DNA from: JAJNPS01 sp046589965
GTDB lineage: Bacteria; Pseudomonadota; Alphaproteobacteria; Rhodobacterales; Rhodobacteraceae
DNA: 10,459 nucleotides
Assembly: GCA_046589965.1 (NCBI GenBank)
Contig: JBKJVF010000128.1
Span: 1-10,459, forward strand
Direction: 5' to 3'
Below the pieces are notes generated by a model. That model had not been told where the DNA came from. It ran no database searches and saw only the letters and a list, made by a program, of their open reading frames with translations. Made by a program: the position numbers and the translations under genes. Shown piece by piece: positions 1 through 6,287 of this stretch; within the stretch, counting starts at the first letter, position 1, and the number at the start of each line of letters is the position of its first letter.

Positions 1-26
1 ACCTCGCGGTTCATGGTCAGCGGCAT
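1..26 (-). CDS. 5' end of a gene cut by the window edge, possibly a BKACE (DUF849) cleavage enzyme
   Basis: Only eight codons plus two bases are inside the window, reading MPLTMNRE. What supports a real start is a Shine-Dalgarno-like GGGAGG on the minus strand (about 32-37) five bases before the ATG at 26. A second ATG at 31 sits too close to that site. The gene is divergent from the GlxA-type regulator at 95. From memory, several beta-keto acid cleavage enzymes (DUF849, including the dehydrocarnitine cleavage type) begin with a similar MNRE stretch, and carnitine catabolism genes in pseudomonads are controlled by the GlxA-like regulator CdhR. That makes a carnitine-related enzyme a reasonable guess, but eight residues cannot prove a family. 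The existence of the gene is fairly likely; its function is an inference. Confidence 0.5.
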
Positions 27-39
27 GGCATCCTCCCTT

Positions 40-66
40 TTGCGCACACCATAGCCCGCTTGCGCA
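40..66. promoter_or_regulatory. Tandem TTGCGCA direct repeats in a divergent promoter region
   Basis: The heptamer TTGCGCA occurs at 40-46 and again at 60-66, exactly 20 bp apart start to start, so both copies face the same side of the helix. They fill most of the 68-bp gap between the divergent gene at 26 and the regulator at 95. AraC-family proteins typically bind two direct half-sites about two helical turns apart, and such a regulator is encoded next door. The likely reading is an operator for that regulator acting on one or both genes. The heptamer contains the palindrome TGCGCA, so chance occurrence in GC-rich DNA is possible. Confidence 0.4.
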
Positions 67-94
67 GCCGCGCGTTGCACTTTACGAAATCTGC

Positions 95-1054
95 ATGACG
101 GAAAACGCACTCTTCGCCCCTGCCAAGGGCCCCCTGACCATCGCCCTTTTCGTGTTGCCACAGGCCTCGATCCTGGAGGTGGCCTCCGCCCTCGACCCTC
201 TCCGGAACGCCAACCGCCAACTCGGGTCAGAGGCCTATCGCTGGCGCGTCGTCACCCCAGACGGCCAGCCGGTTCCGCTGACCTGTGGCATTTCGCTGCC
301 CTCGTCCGGGCCGCTCGCTCATGCCATCGAGGCCGACGCGTTGATCGTCATCGCAGGCTATCGCCTCGCCGAGGTCGCAACCCGCCCCCTGATCCGCGAC
401 CTGCGCCGCATCGCGCCCCGGTTCCAGCTTGTCGGCGGGATCGATGCCGCGCCTTGGGTCCTCGCCCGTGCCGGTCTCCTCGACGGATACCGCGCCACCG
501 TGCACTGGGAAGACCTTGAGGATCTCGCCGCCGCCCATCCGAATATCGAGGTCGTCCCCGATCGCTTTGTCATCGACCGCAACCGCGCCACCATCGCAGG
601 CGCTGCCCCAGCGGCGGACTTCATGCTTCACCTGATCCGCGCGCGCCACGGCGCCGCCCTCGCCCGCCAGGTCTCCGCCAGTTTTTTGACCACCACCCAC
701 CCCGGTGCAGAACCACAGATCGCCCCCGACACCACCCTCGACGCCCGTGTCGCCCAGGCCATTGCCCGGATGGAGGCGCGGATCGACGCGCCCGAAGCCA
801 TCAGCACCGTCGCCGCAAAGATCGGCCTCTCCCCGCGCCGACTTGAGGCCCTTTTTCGTCAAGACCTTGGCCTGACGCCCGGCGCCTACGCCCTGTCGCT
901 CCGCCTCGCCGCCGCCCGCCGGATGTTGACCGACACGAAACACCCGCTCGCCGAGATCGCGCTCCGCACCGGTTTCAGTTCCCCCGCGACCCTCTCCCGT
1001 GCCTTTCGCCGCGCTTTCGACAACGCTCCCGGGGCTTTGCGGAAAAACGGCTGA
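95..1054 (+). CDS. GlxA family transcriptional regulator (DJ-1/PfpI-like domain plus AraC HTH)
   Basis: This 319-residue protein is a cytoplasmic DNA-binding regulator of the GATase1-like AraC subfamily (the group of GbdR, CdhR and ArgR in pseudomonads). Residues about 14-185 form the DJ-1/PfpI-like sensor domain, with a characteristic AGLLDGYRATVHW stretch after the nucleophile-elbow region and VIDRNRATIAGAAPAADFMLHLI further on. Residues about 233-318 carry the two AraC helix-turn-helix units (ISTVAAKIGLSPRRLEALF and LAEIALRTGFSSPATLSRAF). At the elbow the sequence is GGID117AAPW, so the Cys seen in catalytic DJ-1 relatives is absent, which fits a ligand sensor rather than an enzyme. The ATG at 95 is the only sensible start, yet no Shine-Dalgarno sequence precedes it. 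A TTGCGC-N17-TACGAA element at 60-88 would start transcription at about the ATG, so a leaderless mRNA is possible. It is divergent from the gene at 26, probably its target. The ligand is unknown. Confidence 0.9.
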   Translation: MTENALFAPAKGPLTIALFVLPQASILEVASALDPLRNANRQLGSEAYRWRVVTPDGQPVPLTCGISLPSSGPLAHAIEADALIVIAGYRLAEVATRPLIRDLRRIAPRFQLVGGIDAAPWVLARAGLLDGYRATVHWEDLEDLAAAHPNIEVVPDRFVIDRNRATIAGAAPAADFMLHLIRARHGAALARQVSASFLTTTHPGAEPQIAPDTTLDARVAQAIARMEARIDAPEAISTVAAKIGLSPRRLEALFRQDLGLTPGAYALSLRLAAARRMLTDTKHPLAEIALRTGFSSPATLSRAFRRAFDNAPGALRKNG

Positions 1055-1071
1055 AAACCCCTTTGCCTGTT

Positions 1072-1088
1072 CACAAATATCCCGGGGG
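1072..1088. repeat. Partial copy of the intergenic CACAAATATCC element
   Basis: CACAAATATCCCGGGGG lies 18 bp after the stop of the GlxA-type regulator. Its first eleven bases, CACAAATATCC, match the copy at 3320-3330 exactly, and the two then diverge after a short run of C. It is followed by a very GC-rich stretch including the 12-bp palindrome at 1112-1123 (GGGGCCGGCCCC). There is no T-run to mark an ordinary intrinsic terminator. Its 3'-flanking position suggests a role in transcript ends, but this is inference. Confidence 0.4.
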
Positions 1089-1212
1089 CGCGCGCGCGGA
1101 ATCGCCGCGTCGGGGCCGGCCCCCCGCGCCTGCGCGATATCGGCCCCCCCTGAATGCTTAACGATCCGTAAATCCAGGATCACAAACCATTGATTTCATT
1201 TCGCCCAAATGA

Positions 1213-1231
1213 ATGTCCCACGGTGGGACAT
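1213..1231. promoter_or_regulatory. Perfect 9-bp inverted repeat ATGTCCCAC-G-GTGGGACAT
   Basis: The two 9-bp arms (1213-1221 and 1223-1231) are perfectly complementary around one central G. It lies between the convergent regulator and dcp genes, 6 bp beyond the dcp stop codon. With a one-base centre it cannot form a tight hairpin without opening several pairs, and no T-run follows on either strand. A dimeric protein-binding site is therefore more likely than a terminator. A weaker AT-rich hairpin (TTCATTT / AAATGAA, 1195-1213) abuts it. I do not recognise the site as a known operator. It is not the alphaproteobacterial LexA or FNR consensus, and its 17-bp odd-length core differs from parS. 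Confidence 0.5.
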
Positions 1232-1237
1232 CCCGGG

Positions 1238-3250
1238 TCACGCCGCGTCCAAAAGCCCCCGGCCTTTCAGCAAAGCCTCCACGCCCGGCATCTTGCCCCG
1301 GAACTTCAGGTACAAAGCCTCTGCCTCTTCGGACCCGCCCGCCGACAGGATGAACCGCTCCAGCTTTGCCGCGACCTCAGGGTCAAACGGATCACCGGCC
1401 TCCTCAAAGGCGGCAAAGGCGTCGGCGTCCATCACCTCTGACCACATGTAAGAATAGTACCCCGACGAATACCCGTCCCCGGAAAACACATGCGCAAAAT
1501 GCGGCGTGGCGTGCCGCATCCGGATCGCGCGCGGCATCCCCAAAGCCTCCAGCACCTCCGCCTGTTTCTGGATCGGGTCCGCTGGTGCCGGGCCCGTGTG
1601 AAACTCAAGGTCGACCATGGCCGAGCTTACAAACTCCACCGTCGCAAAGCCCTGATCGTAGGTCCCCGCCGCCAACAGCCGCTCCAGCATGTCGGCAGGC
1701 ATCGGCGCGCCCGTCTCATGGTGCCGCGCATGCTCCTCCAGCACGGCGGGCACCTCCAGCCAGTGCTCGTACAGCTGGCTCGGCAGCTCCACGAAGTCCC
1801 GCGCCACGGAGGTGCCGCTTATAAATCCATAGGTCACATCGGACAGCATCTGGTGCAGCGCGTGACCGAACTCATGGAACAGCGTCCGCGCATCGTCATA
1901 GGACAACAGCGTCGGCGCACCCTTGGCAAAGTTGCACACATTGACGACGATTGGCCGCTGATCCCCGCCCAGCTTGCGCTGCGACCGCATTGCCGAACAC
2001 CACGCGCCCGACCGCTTGGATCCGCGCGCAAAGTAGTCGCCGAGAAACACCGCCACATGTTCGCCCCGGCGCGTCACCTCCCAGCCCCGGACGTCGGGAT
2101 GATAGAACGGGCCATCGATCTCGCGGAACTCCAAACCGAACAGCCGCCCCGCGCAGTCGAACTGCGCCCCGAGCATCGCGTCCAAGGACAGGTAGGGCTT
2201 CAACGCCGCCTCATCCAGATCATGCTCGGCCTTGCGCCTTTTCTCCGAATAGTACCGCCAGTCCCAGGGTTCCAGCGGACCCGAAAAGCCATCCGCCACC
2301 AGCATCGCCTCCAGCACCCCGGCATCTGCCAGCGCCTTACGCTTCGCCGGTTCCCACACCCGCATCAGGAGTTCCCGCACTGCATCGGGCTTTTTCGCCA
2401 TCTCAGGCTCCAGTTTGAAGCTGGCGAAATCGGCATAACCCAACAACTCCGCCCGCTCCGCCCGCAAGGCCAGCGTCTCTGCGGCCACGCCGCGGTTATC
2501 CGTCTCTCCGCCATTCGCGCCGCGCAGCCCCCAGGCCTCATAGGCCTTTTGGCGCAGCGCCCGGTTGGGCGAAAACTGCAAGAACGGCACGATCAAGGAC
2601 CGGTTCAGCGTCACCACCGCGCCCAACCCCCGCTCCGCGCCTGCCGCCCGGGCCGCGTCCTGAACAAACGCGGGCAAGGCATCCAGATCGCCCACCGGCA
2701 GTTCCATGAACCACCCACGCTCATCGGCCAGCAAGTTCTGCGAAAACGCCGTCCCCAGCACCGCCAGCCGCGATTTCACCGCCGTCAGCCGCTCTGCGTC
2801 TGCTCCCTCCAACTCCGCTCCTGCCCGCACGAACATCTGCCGGTAAAGCGTCAGCACCCGCAGTTGTTCCGCAGTCAGCGCCAGCCCCTCGCGCCCTTGC
2901 CACAACGCCTCGATCTTTGCCCAGAGCGCCTTGTTGTTGGTGATCTCGCTGGAAAACGCCGACAGCGTCGGCGCAAGGTCCCGCTGCAGTGCCTCCCGCG
3001 CCTCGGTTGAATCGGCACCCGCCAGGTTCCAGAACACCCCGCCAACCCTGTCAAGCGTCCCTTCCGCCAGTTCCAGCGCCTCGATCACTTGGGCAAATGA
3101 CGTCCCCGGCCCGTCCGCAATCACCGCGATCGCTGCCCGCGCCTGGGCCAGAGCCTGATCAAAGGCAGGCGCGAAATCCTCGTCCTTGATGGCAGCAAAC
3201 GGCGGCAGTCCGAACGGCGCGGTCCACGGGGCAAGCAGCGAATTGGTCAT
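1238..3250 (-). CDS. dcp: M3 family metallopeptidase, Dcp-like peptidyl-dipeptidase
   Basis: This 670-residue zinc peptidase probably removes dipeptides from the C-terminus of short peptides in the cytoplasm. No signal peptide is visible. The zinc site is complete: H459-E460-F-G-H463, with the third ligand E488 exactly 25 residues after H463, the spacing known in the family. The substrate loop GYSSGYYSYMWSEV (593-606) supplies the conserved tyrosines. Length (Escherichia coli Dcp is about 680) and the C-terminal pattern ILSxGxSEExExLYxxxRGKxP...GRGL resemble Dcp more than oligopeptidase A, though separation from prlC/opdA is not certain. The open frame continues upstream to 3310, but the ATG at 3250 is preferred: AAGGAG lies eight bases before it (3258-3263) and the MTNSLLAPWTAPFGLPPF start is family-like. 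A small dyad, CTTTGC-G-GCAAAG (3261-3273), overlaps that ribosome binding site. It lies downstream of the ABC permease, 102 bp away. Confidence 0.92.
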   Translation of the reverse strand: MTNSLLAPWTAPFGLPPFAAIKDEDFAPAFDQALAQARAAIAVIADGPGTSFAQVIEALELAEGTLDRVGGVFWNLAGADSTEAREALQRDLAPTLSAFSSEITNNKALWAKIEALWQGREGLALTAEQLRVLTLYRQMFVRAGAELEGADAERLTAVKSRLAVLGTAFSQNLLADERGWFMELPVGDLDALPAFVQDAARAAGAERGLGAVVTLNRSLIVPFLQFSPNRALRQKAYEAWGLRGANGGETDNRGVAAETLALRAERAELLGYADFASFKLEPEMAKKPDAVRELLMRVWEPAKRKALADAGVLEAMLVADGFSGPLEPWDWRYYSEKRRKAEHDLDEAALKPYLSLDAMLGAQFDCAGRLFGLEFREIDGPFYHPDVRGWEVTRRGEHVAVFLGDYFARGSKRSGAWCSAMRSQRKLGGDQRPIVVNVCNFAKGAPTLLSYDDARTLFHEFGHALHQMLSDVTYGFISGTSVARDFVELPSQLYEHWLEVPAVLEEHARHHETGAPMPADMLERLLAAGTYDQGFATVEFVSSAMVDLEFHTGPAPADPIQKQAEVLEALGMPRAIRMRHATPHFAHVFSGDGYSSGYYSYMWSEVMDADAFAAFEEAGDPFDPEVAAKLERFILSAGGSEEAEALYLKFRGKMPGVEALLKGRGLLDAA

Positions 3251-3319
3251 GGGAAATCTCCTTTGCGGCAAAGCTAGAACTCCAGCCCCCAAAGGTCCAT
3301 CGCCCGCCATTCACCTCTG

Positions 3320-3341
3320 CACAAATATCCCCGCCGGAGGC
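3320..3341. repeat. Intergenic CACAAATATCC-CCGCCGGAGGC element, full copy
   Basis: This is the fullest copy in the window: CACAAATATCC (3320-3330) followed directly by CCGCCGGAGGC (3331-3341). It sits 11 bp past the stop of the ABC permease, before dcp. The second half is shared exactly with 6788-6798, and the first half with 1072-1082. On the minus strand it reads GCCTCCGGCGGGGATATTTG, a string I recall as frequent between genes in Rhodobacteraceae genomes. GCC-TCC-GGC can form only a tiny stem, so its role as a terminator or binding site is unproven. Confidence 0.5.
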
Positions 3342-3352
3342 TCCCCCGCGTC

Positions 3353-4150
3353 TCAGCGCAGATCGTTTCTGCGTAACCGCGCCTCCACCCGCCGCAGCAC
3401 CAAACTCAATCCGATGGTGATCGTCAGATAAATCAGCGCGGCGACGTTGTAGGTCTCGAAATACTTGAAATTTCCCGCCGCTGTCACCTTGGCCAATTGC
3501 GTGATGTCGCCGACCCCCAGCACCGACACCAAGGAGCTGTCCTTGACCATCGCCACAAAATCATTGCCCAGAGGCGGCAAGATCAGCCGAAAGGCCTGTG
3601 GAAAGACGATGTGGCGAAACCTCTGCCAGCCGTTCAGGCCCAGCGCTTTTGCCGCCTCGATCTGTCCCCTGTCGACCGCCTGCAACCCGGCCCGAAACAC
3701 CTCGGCCAGAAAGGCCGAATAGGCCAGCGCCAGCGCTCCGACCGCCCGCCATAGCAGCGGGATATCCCGTGCGCGTGCCGGTTCGAACCCCAAGGGTCCC
3801 GTGACCCAGTTCCACGCAATCACCGCTGCCGGGGCCAGCACAAAGGCCACATACAAAAGCAGCACGATGATCGGGACCCCCCGCATCACCTCAATGTACA
3901 ATCTGCACATCTGCCGGATCACGATGAATCGCGACAGGCACCCCAGCGCCAGCAACAACCCGATCACGCAGGCCGATCCGTAGGCCACCAGCGTCACCAT
4001 CAAGGTGATGACGATCCCCTTCGACAGGGTCGACAGCACAGCGGCATAATCGGCATCCGCCAGCACTTCATAGAAAAGCCAAAGCCCCACCCCGATCACG
4101 AGGAGGAGCCACCAGGGAAAGTCGTCTTCGGGTTTGGCGTTGGGCGTCAT
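3353..4150 (-). CDS. Polar amino-acid type ABC transporter permease
   Basis: This 265-residue inner-membrane protein belongs to the HisM/GlnP-type permeases that move amino acids taken from a periplasmic binding protein. Hydrophobic segments lie at about 13-31, 45-71, 92-115, 136-152, 184-200 and 236-253. The cytoplasmic EAA loop, which docks on the ATPase, is clear: EAAKALGLNGWQRFRHIVFP starting at E165, with the conserved glycine at 171. A family-typical LPPLGNDFVAMVKDSSLVSVLGV follows. It is transcribed after the binding protein, 36 bp downstream. The start ATG at 4150 has no standard Shine-Dalgarno sequence. The only G-rich run, GGGG, lies inside the 3' arm of a strong hairpin (4157-4179), which may lower translation relative to the binding protein. 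No second permease or ATPase gene is adjacent, so the ATPase must be supplied from elsewhere. Substrate is not evident from sequence. Confidence 0.92.
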   Translation of the reverse strand: MTPNAKPEDDFPWWLLLVIGVGLWLFYEVLADADYAAVLSTLSKGIVITLMVTLVAYGSACVIGLLLALGCLSRFIVIRQMCRLYIEVMRGVPIIVLLLYVAFVLAPAAVIAWNWVTGPLGFEPARARDIPLLWRAVGALALAYSAFLAEVFRAGLQAVDRGQIEAAKALGLNGWQRFRHIVFPQAFRLILPPLGNDFVAMVKDSSLVSVLGVGDITQLAKVTAAGNFKYFETYNVAALIYLTITIGLSLVLRRVEARLRRNDLR

Positions 4151-4156
4151 GGAATT

Positions 4157-4179
4157 GGCCCCGGCCTGAAACCGGGGCC
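4157..4179 (-). promoter_or_regulatory. Intercistronic hairpin before the permease start
   Basis: GGCCCCGG (4157-4164) and CCGGGGCC (4172-4179) pair perfectly around a 7-base loop, an all-G/C stem of 8 bp. On the transcribed minus strand the stem ends 6 bases before the permease ATG and holds the only G-rich run available as a ribosome binding site. No U-run follows, so it is not a classical terminator. Hairpins between binding-protein and permease genes are known to stabilise the upstream message and keep permease output low; that role is inferred here. Confidence 0.6.
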
Positions 4180-4186
4180 GCGCGCC

Positions 4187-4972
4187 TTATTCGCCCATCT
4201 TGTATTCGACAAACCATTTCTGGTTCAGCGCATCCAGCGCGCCGTCCGCCTTCATCGCCGCAATCGCTGCATTGATGGGGGCGACCAGATCGGATCCTTT
4301 GGGGAAGATGAACCCGAAATCCTCAGACGCCAGCGGTTCGCCGATGATCTTCAGGCCCCCATTCGAAGCCTGGACATAGCCATTGGCCGCCGTCGAATCC
4401 GACAGGGTCAGGTCCACATCGCCCGCCTTCAGCGCCTCCAGCCCCGCGCCAAACGTCTCAAACTTGATGACGCGCGGGTTCTCCTCATTGCCGTCGAGGA
4501 TGTTGTAGATTGCGGCATAGAAGGGCGAGGTACCGGGCTGGGCCGATACCAGCAGTTCGGGGATCGCCGCAAATGTCGGCGCGTCGGTAAACCGCGTCTC
4601 ATCTCCGCGCACGATCATCAGCATTTCGGACCGCATATAGGGGTCGCTGAAGTCGACCGCCTCTTTGCGTTCGTCCTTGATGGTGATGCCGGTCATTCCG
4701 ATGTCGTACTGGCCTTCGGACACAGCCGGGATCATCGCGTCCCACGACGTGTTCTCATATTTGACAGTGGCATTCAGCCGCTTGGCAATCTCAGCCATCG
4801 CGTCATATTCCCAGCCGATCGGCGCGCCAGCCTTGTCGAGGAACTGCAGTGGCGGATAGGCGTTCTCGGTCACGACGACGATCTCGCGACCGGCAAGGTC
4901 GGGCACGCCCTGTGCAAAGGCGGCCGTGGAAAATGTCAGGGCCATCAGGCCCAGAGCAGCAGTCAGTTTCAT
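4187..4972 (-). CDS. Periplasmic amino-acid-type ABC substrate-binding protein (SBP_bac_3)
   Basis: This 261-residue protein captures a polar solute, probably an amino acid, in the periplasm and hands it to the membrane permease. Residues 1-20 are a clear Sec signal peptide with an AFA cleavage site before QG. The mature protein has the family-3 pattern: VVTENAYPPLQF near 33-44, GWEYDAMAEIAKRL at 53-66, and the ligand-binding stretch YDIGMTGITIKDERKEAVDFSDPYM (89-113), in which R102 would grip the ligand carboxylate. Length is normal for the family. The ATG at 4972 has an AGGGGA ribosome binding site eight bases upstream. It is first in a two-gene unit with the permease at 4150, with a hairpin between them. 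The 244-bp gap upstream suggests its own promoter, though none is clear. The exact ligand cannot be read from the sequence. Confidence 0.93.
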   Translation of the reverse strand: MKLTAALGLMALTFSTAAFAQGVPDLAGREIVVVTENAYPPLQFLDKAGAPIGWEYDAMAEIAKRLNATVKYENTSWDAMIPAVSEGQYDIGMTGITIKDERKEAVDFSDPYMRSEMLMIVRGDETRFTDAPTFAAIPELLVSAQPGTSPFYAAIYNILDGNEENPRVIKFETFGAGLEALKAGDVDLTLSDSTAANGYVQASNGGLKIIGEPLASEDFGFIFPKGSDLVAPINAAIAAMKADGALDALNQKWFVEYKMGE

Positions 4973-5216
4973 GGATTTGTTCCCCTGTCACGCATTTGAT
5001 GGCCGACTATGACCGAGGGACGGCCTTGGATGCAACATGCAGGACACCTTTCGCTGTCGCGATGCGATCACATCCGCAGGGGCAACCCGTCGATTGCTCG
5101 ATTATGCGGCTGCATGTCTCTCCGGGCCTGACGGTCTGGCAATCCAGAATCAGCAATGCGGGAAAGCCTGTCGTCCAGCGCCGGATAATCTGACGGGAAA
5201 CGGCCAAGCGGTTGCC

Positions 5217-6287
5217 TTAAGTCGGAGCAGATCCCGACACCTCGCCTGCGAGGTGCAGTCCGCCGCAAACCTCGCAATCGGCCCGGCGTTCGATCTTGAT
5301 CACGCGGGTTTCGCCATAAAGTGCGTCATGGATCATCAGCCGCCCGGCATAAGTCTCGCCCGCCCCGGTCAGGTGCTTGATCGCCTCCATCGCCATCATC
5401 GCGCCGATCACCCCCGGCAGGGGGGCCGCCACGCCCGCCTCGGCACAGGTCGGCACCATGCCCGGCGCCGGTCTGACAGGGAAAACACAGGCGTAACAGG
5501 GGCTGCCACGCGCCGGGTCGTAAAGGCTCAACTGCCCCTCCCATTGCGTGATCGCGGCGGAAATCAGGGGCTTGCCCGCCTCGGCGCAGACCCGGTTGAC
5601 CAGATAGCGCGTATCGAAATTGTCCGACCCGTCCAGCACCAGATCGTAATCGGCCACCAGCGCCGCCGCATTCGTCTCATCGATACGCCGGTTATAGGGC
5701 CGGACTGCGATGAACGGGTTCAACACCTTCATCGCGACCTCTGCCGAAAACACCTTTGGCATCCCGATACGCTGATCGGCATGGATGATTTGGCGCTGCA
5801 AATTGGTCGCCTCGACCTCATCGGCGTCAATCACGCCCAAGGTGCCGACCCCGCTTGCGGCCAGATACATCAGCGCAGGTGACCCCAATCCGCCCGCGCC
5901 GACCACCAGAACCTTGGCTTCTTTCAGGCGTTTCTGTCCTGCCCCACCTATCTCCCGCAGGGTTATATGGCGGGCATAGCGTTCCAGCTCTGCCGGGCGG
6001 AACGCCGTCGGACCATCTGCGGGCAAACGGTGTGGCAGCGTGGTCGTCAACCTTTTGAATGCAAGGCGGTATATCCACACACCTCCCGCCAGGATGCCCA
6101 GCAGCAGCCATCCCCGCAATTCACCGCCGACAAGCCGTTGCAAGGGATTGCCCGGCGGCAAAAGCGGGGTATGCGCCATCACAAGGGCTGTCCACCACAG
6201 GGCCGACAACAACCAGCCAACCCGGGATGGAAACTTCAGCCAGGCCGCTGCGGCCCAGATCACCCCAAACCCCAGGACGCCGATCAT
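5217..6287 (-). CDS. HesA/MoeB/ThiF family E1-like adenylyltransferase with N-terminal membrane anchor
   Basis: This 356-residue protein should adenylate the C-terminal glycine of a ubiquitin-like sulfur carrier (MoaD or ThiS type) for molybdopterin or thiamine synthesis. Residues about 97-345 form the catalytic domain: RYARHITLREIGGAGQKRL entry helix, GAGGLG nucleotide loop (130-135), D154 in GVIDAD, N162-L-Q-R165-Q, K178, and D222 in DGSDNFDTR. Zinc ligands C264/C267 and C338/C341 are present, and C281 in PTCAEAGV is the candidate active cysteine. Unlike Escherichia coli MoeB or ThiF (about 250 residues), it starts with about 95 extra residues carrying three hydrophobic stretches (about 2-17, 24-43, 60-77), which predicts anchoring in the inner membrane. 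Its ATG (6287) overlaps the dut TGA (6284-6286), so translation is probably coupled. MoeB and ThiF roles cannot be told apart here, so I give no symbol. Confidence 0.9.
   Translation of the reverse strand: MIGVLGFGVIWAAAAWLKFPSRVGWLLSALWWTALVMAHTPLLPPGNPLQRLVGGELRGWLLLGILAGGVWIYRLAFKRLTTTLPHRLPADGPTAFRPAELERYARHITLREIGGAGQKRLKEAKVLVVGAGGLGSPALMYLAASGVGTLGVIDADEVEATNLQRQIIHADQRIGMPKVFSAEVAMKVLNPFIAVRPYNRRIDETNAAALVADYDLVLDGSDNFDTRYLVNRVCAEAGKPLISAAITQWEGQLSLYDPARGSPCYACVFPVRPAPGMVPTCAEAGVAAPLPGVIGAMMAMEAIKHLTGAGETYAGRLMIHDALYGETRVIKIERRADCEVCGGLHLAGEVSGSAPT

Noticed and set aside
1081..1123. GC-rich stretch with palindrome GGGGCCGGCCCC as an intrinsic terminator of the regulator gene
   Set aside because: No T-run follows, and such palindromes are common in DNA this GC-rich.
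1173..1178. TGATCC on the minus strand as another ECF11-type promoter
   Set aside because: No CGTA-type -10 at 16-18 bases, and it would transcribe antisense into the regulator gene.
227..1183. 318-residue minus-strand frame opposite the GlxA-type regulator
   Set aside because: Gly/Asp/Ala-rich antisense shadow with no recognisable motif; the plus-strand frame has complete regulator domains.
1213..1231. parS or LexA site
   Set aside because: The parS core has even symmetry with TTTCACGTGAAA, and alphaproteobacterial LexA sites are GAAC-N7-GTTC. Neither fits ATGTCCCAC-G-GTGGGACAT.
1490..3010. 506-residue open frame on the plus strand
   Set aside because: It lies wholly antisense to dcp, has an Arg/His/Gln-rich composition typical of the reverse strand of GC-rich genes, and shows no domain or ribosome binding site.
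4973..5216. Longest intergenic gap, with a 66-residue minus-strand frame at 5007-5207 and a possible TTGCAT-N18-CATAGT promoter (5035-5006) for the binding protein
   Set aside because: The small frame has no ribosome binding site or family resemblance, and the promoter matches consensus at only 3 of 6 and 4 of 6 bases. A promoter must exist somewhere here, but I cannot place it.
5037..5882. 281-residue plus-strand frame
   Set aside because: Mostly antisense to the MoeB-like gene, and its composition is that of a shadow frame.
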